Shown here piece by piece: positions 62,722 through 64,000 of a stretch of 64,000 bases of DNA (the first letter of the stretch is position 1; every line of letters begins with the position of its first letter). This DNA comes from Paracoccaceae bacterium. Its GTDB lineage: Bacteria > Pseudomonadota > Alphaproteobacteria > Rhodobacterales > Rhodobacteraceae. The position numbers and the translations under genes were made by a program. The notes below the pieces were generated by a model, which searched no databases, was not told the origin of the DNA, and saw nothing but the letters and a program-made list of their open reading frames with translations. The DNA lies in the NCBI GenBank assembly GCA_023383015.1, contig JAHDXW010000001.1, forward strand, positions 62,001 through 126,000, read 5' to 3'.

Positions 62722-64000
62722 GGGGCCGGTCTTCGCCCTGCCGCCGGGGGCCGACTTCGCCCGCGCCTTCGCCGCGGGGCTGACGGCGCGCTTCGCCGGC
62801 GCCCCGCCCGAGGAACTGGCCAGGGCGGAGGTCTACCTCGCCACCGGCCGCATGCGGCGCGCCGTCGCCGCGGCCCTGGCCGCGGACGGCGCGCGTCTCC
62901 TGCCGAGGCTGCGGCTGGTCACCGACCCCGGCGCCGCACTGCCGCTCGCCGGCCTGCCGCCGCCCGCCCCGCGGCTGCGCCGGCTGCTCGACCTCGCCCG
63001 CCTCACCCGGGCGGCCCTTGACCGCAGCCCCGACCTCGGCCCGCCCGCCGCCGCCTTCGCGCTGGCCGAAAGCCTTGCTCGGCTGATCGACGAGATGGCC
63101 GAGGAGGGCGTCGCCCCCGCCAGCCTCGCCCTTCTCGACGTCGGTGGCCATGCCCGCCACTGGCAGCGGGCGCAGGCCTTCCTCGCCATCGTCGCGGGCT
63201 ACCTCGCCGGCAGCGCCGGCGCCCCCGACCCAGGCGCGCGCCAGGCCATGGCGGTGGCGGCGCTGGAGGCCGGCTGGGCGGTCGCGCCGCCCGCCCATGC
63301 CGTGATCGTCGCCGGCTCCACCGGCTCGCGCGGGACGACGGCGGCGCTGATGGCCGCCGTCGCCCGCCTGCCCGCCGGGGCGGTGGTGCTGCCCGGCTTC
63401 GACGACGCGATGCCCGCCGCCGCCTGGGCCGCGCTCGCCACCGACGATGGCGCCGAGGACCACCCCCAGACGCGCTTCCTGCGCTTTCTCGACCGGCTCG
63501 GGATGGCGCCCGCCGACGTTGCCCCCTGGATCGCCGCCACCCCCCCCGATCCCGCACGCAACCGCCTCGTCTCGCTGGCGCTGCGTCCTGCTCCGGTCAC
63601 CGACGCCTGGCGGGCCGAGGGGCCGGGGCTGGGCAACCTCGTCGGGGCCGTCGCGGGGCTCACGCTGATCGAGGCGCCCTCGCCCCGGGCCGAGGCGGCG
63701 GCGCTGGCGCTTCTGATGCGCGAGGCCGTGGGCGGGGGGCGGCGCGTCGCGCTGGTCACGCCCGACCGCGGTCTGACGCGCCAGGTGGCTGCCGCGCTCG
63801 GCCGCTGGGGCATCCGCCCCGACGACAGCGCCGGCCAGCCACTGGCCCTGACCCCGCCGGGGCGGCTGCTGCGCCAGACCGCGGCGCTGTTCGGCCGGCA
63901 GGCCGAAGCCGCCGCGCTGCTCGCTGTGCTCAAGCATCCGCTGGCACATGGCGGCGCCGGCCGCGGCCCGCACCTGCTGCACACCCGCGAGCTCGAACTC
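62714..64000 (+). CDS. addB: Double-strand break repair protein AddB, N-terminal part (runs off the window)
   Basis: The first 429 codons are visible. The alphaproteobacterial AddB start is recognisable (VFALPPGADFARAFAAGL), as is the helicase-like region ADAVIVAGSTGSRGTTAALM with EAPSPRAEAAALALLMREA. AddB with AddA forms the helicase-nuclease that processes DNA ends for RecA. The ATG at 62714 overlaps the murU stop by 8 bases. The C-terminal nuclease domain with its Fe-S cluster lies beyond the window. Confidence 0.9.
   Translation, partial: MAEGPVFALPPGADFARAFAAGLTARFAGAPPEELARAEVYLATGRMRRAVAAALAADGARLLPRLRLVTDPGAALPLAGLPPPAPRLRRLLDLARLTRAALDRSPDLGPPAAAFALAESLARLIDEMAEEGVAPASLALLDVGGHARHWQRAQAFLAIVAGYLAGSAGAPDPGARQAMAVAALEAGWAVAPPAHAVIVAGSTGSRGTTAALMAAVARLPAGAVVLPGFDDAMPAAAWAALATDDGAEDHPQTRFLRFLDRLGMAPADVAPWIAATPPDPARNRLVSLALRPAPVTDAWRAEGPGLGNLVGAVAGLTLIEAPSPRAEAAALALLMREAVGGGRRVALVTPDRGLTRQVAAALGRWGIRPDDSAGQPLALTPPGRLLRQTAALFGRQAEAAALLAVLKHPLAHGGAGRGPHLLHTRELEL

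Overview
The window is a GC-rich (roughly 70% or more by eye), gene-dense piece of an alphaproteobacterial chromosome. It most resembles an anoxygenic phototroph of the Rhodobacterales. The strongest pointers are a bchO-bchD-bchI-crtA / crtI-crtB-tspO block with PpsR/CrtJ-type palindromes, a divergent regB / senC-regA redox locus, and a housekeeping order (SPOR lipoprotein, D,D-carboxypeptidase, tmk, holB, tatD, PhnP-like hydrolase) familiar from that group. Coding is tight, and many neighbours share ATGA or GTGA stop/start overlaps.

Layout. 1-4415: N-terminus of an ABC ATPase, a GlpR-like DeoR repressor, and divergent glpD-glpK for glycerol use. 4416-13269: five secreted seven-bladed RCC1-repeat proteins (one Cys pair per blade), a sixth remnant, and a collagen-like secreted protein. 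Several of these share a promoter-like block. 13321-15390: an MFS transporter, tRNA-Pro(CGG), and mobA. 15430-20798: an ABC uptake operon whose binding-protein gene is present twice, identical in sequence, each copy behind its own diverged promoter. 20799-22876: a decayed zone with frameshifted GAF and receiver-like fragments. 22877-30334: divergent xylR / xylFHGBA for xylose uptake and isomerisation. 30485-32151: a Tat-exported sulfite-oxidase-type molybdoenzyme with a small cytochrome c. 32126-39704: photosynthesis genes for Mg-chelatase and carotenoids, plus tspO. 39778-45325: an Ada-like methyltransferase, OmpA-like lipoprotein, EEP-family hydrolase, SMP-30 lactonase, amidohydrolase and SPOR lipoprotein. 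45353-52540: dacC-type carboxypeptidase, tmk, holB, tatD, an MBL hydrolase, AEC transporter, nth and a PfkB kinase. 52541-55669: paired palindromic hairpins, a sulfotransferase, a GT14-like glycosyltransferase and a HIT protein. 55694-60149: regA, senC, regB and a PAS protein. 60432-64000: tsaE, amgK-like, murU-like, and the start of addB.

How it fits together. The cell takes up glycerol and xylose, makes bacteriochlorophyll and spheroidene-type carotenoids under redox control (RegBA, PpsR-type sites), and recycles peptidoglycan sugars. The photosynthesis block stops after tspO, where Rhodobacter clusters continue into crtC and onward, so the rest must lie elsewhere. The least understood part is the RCC1-propeller and collagen-like cluster. 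The clearest evolutionary oddity is the homogenised binding-protein pair.
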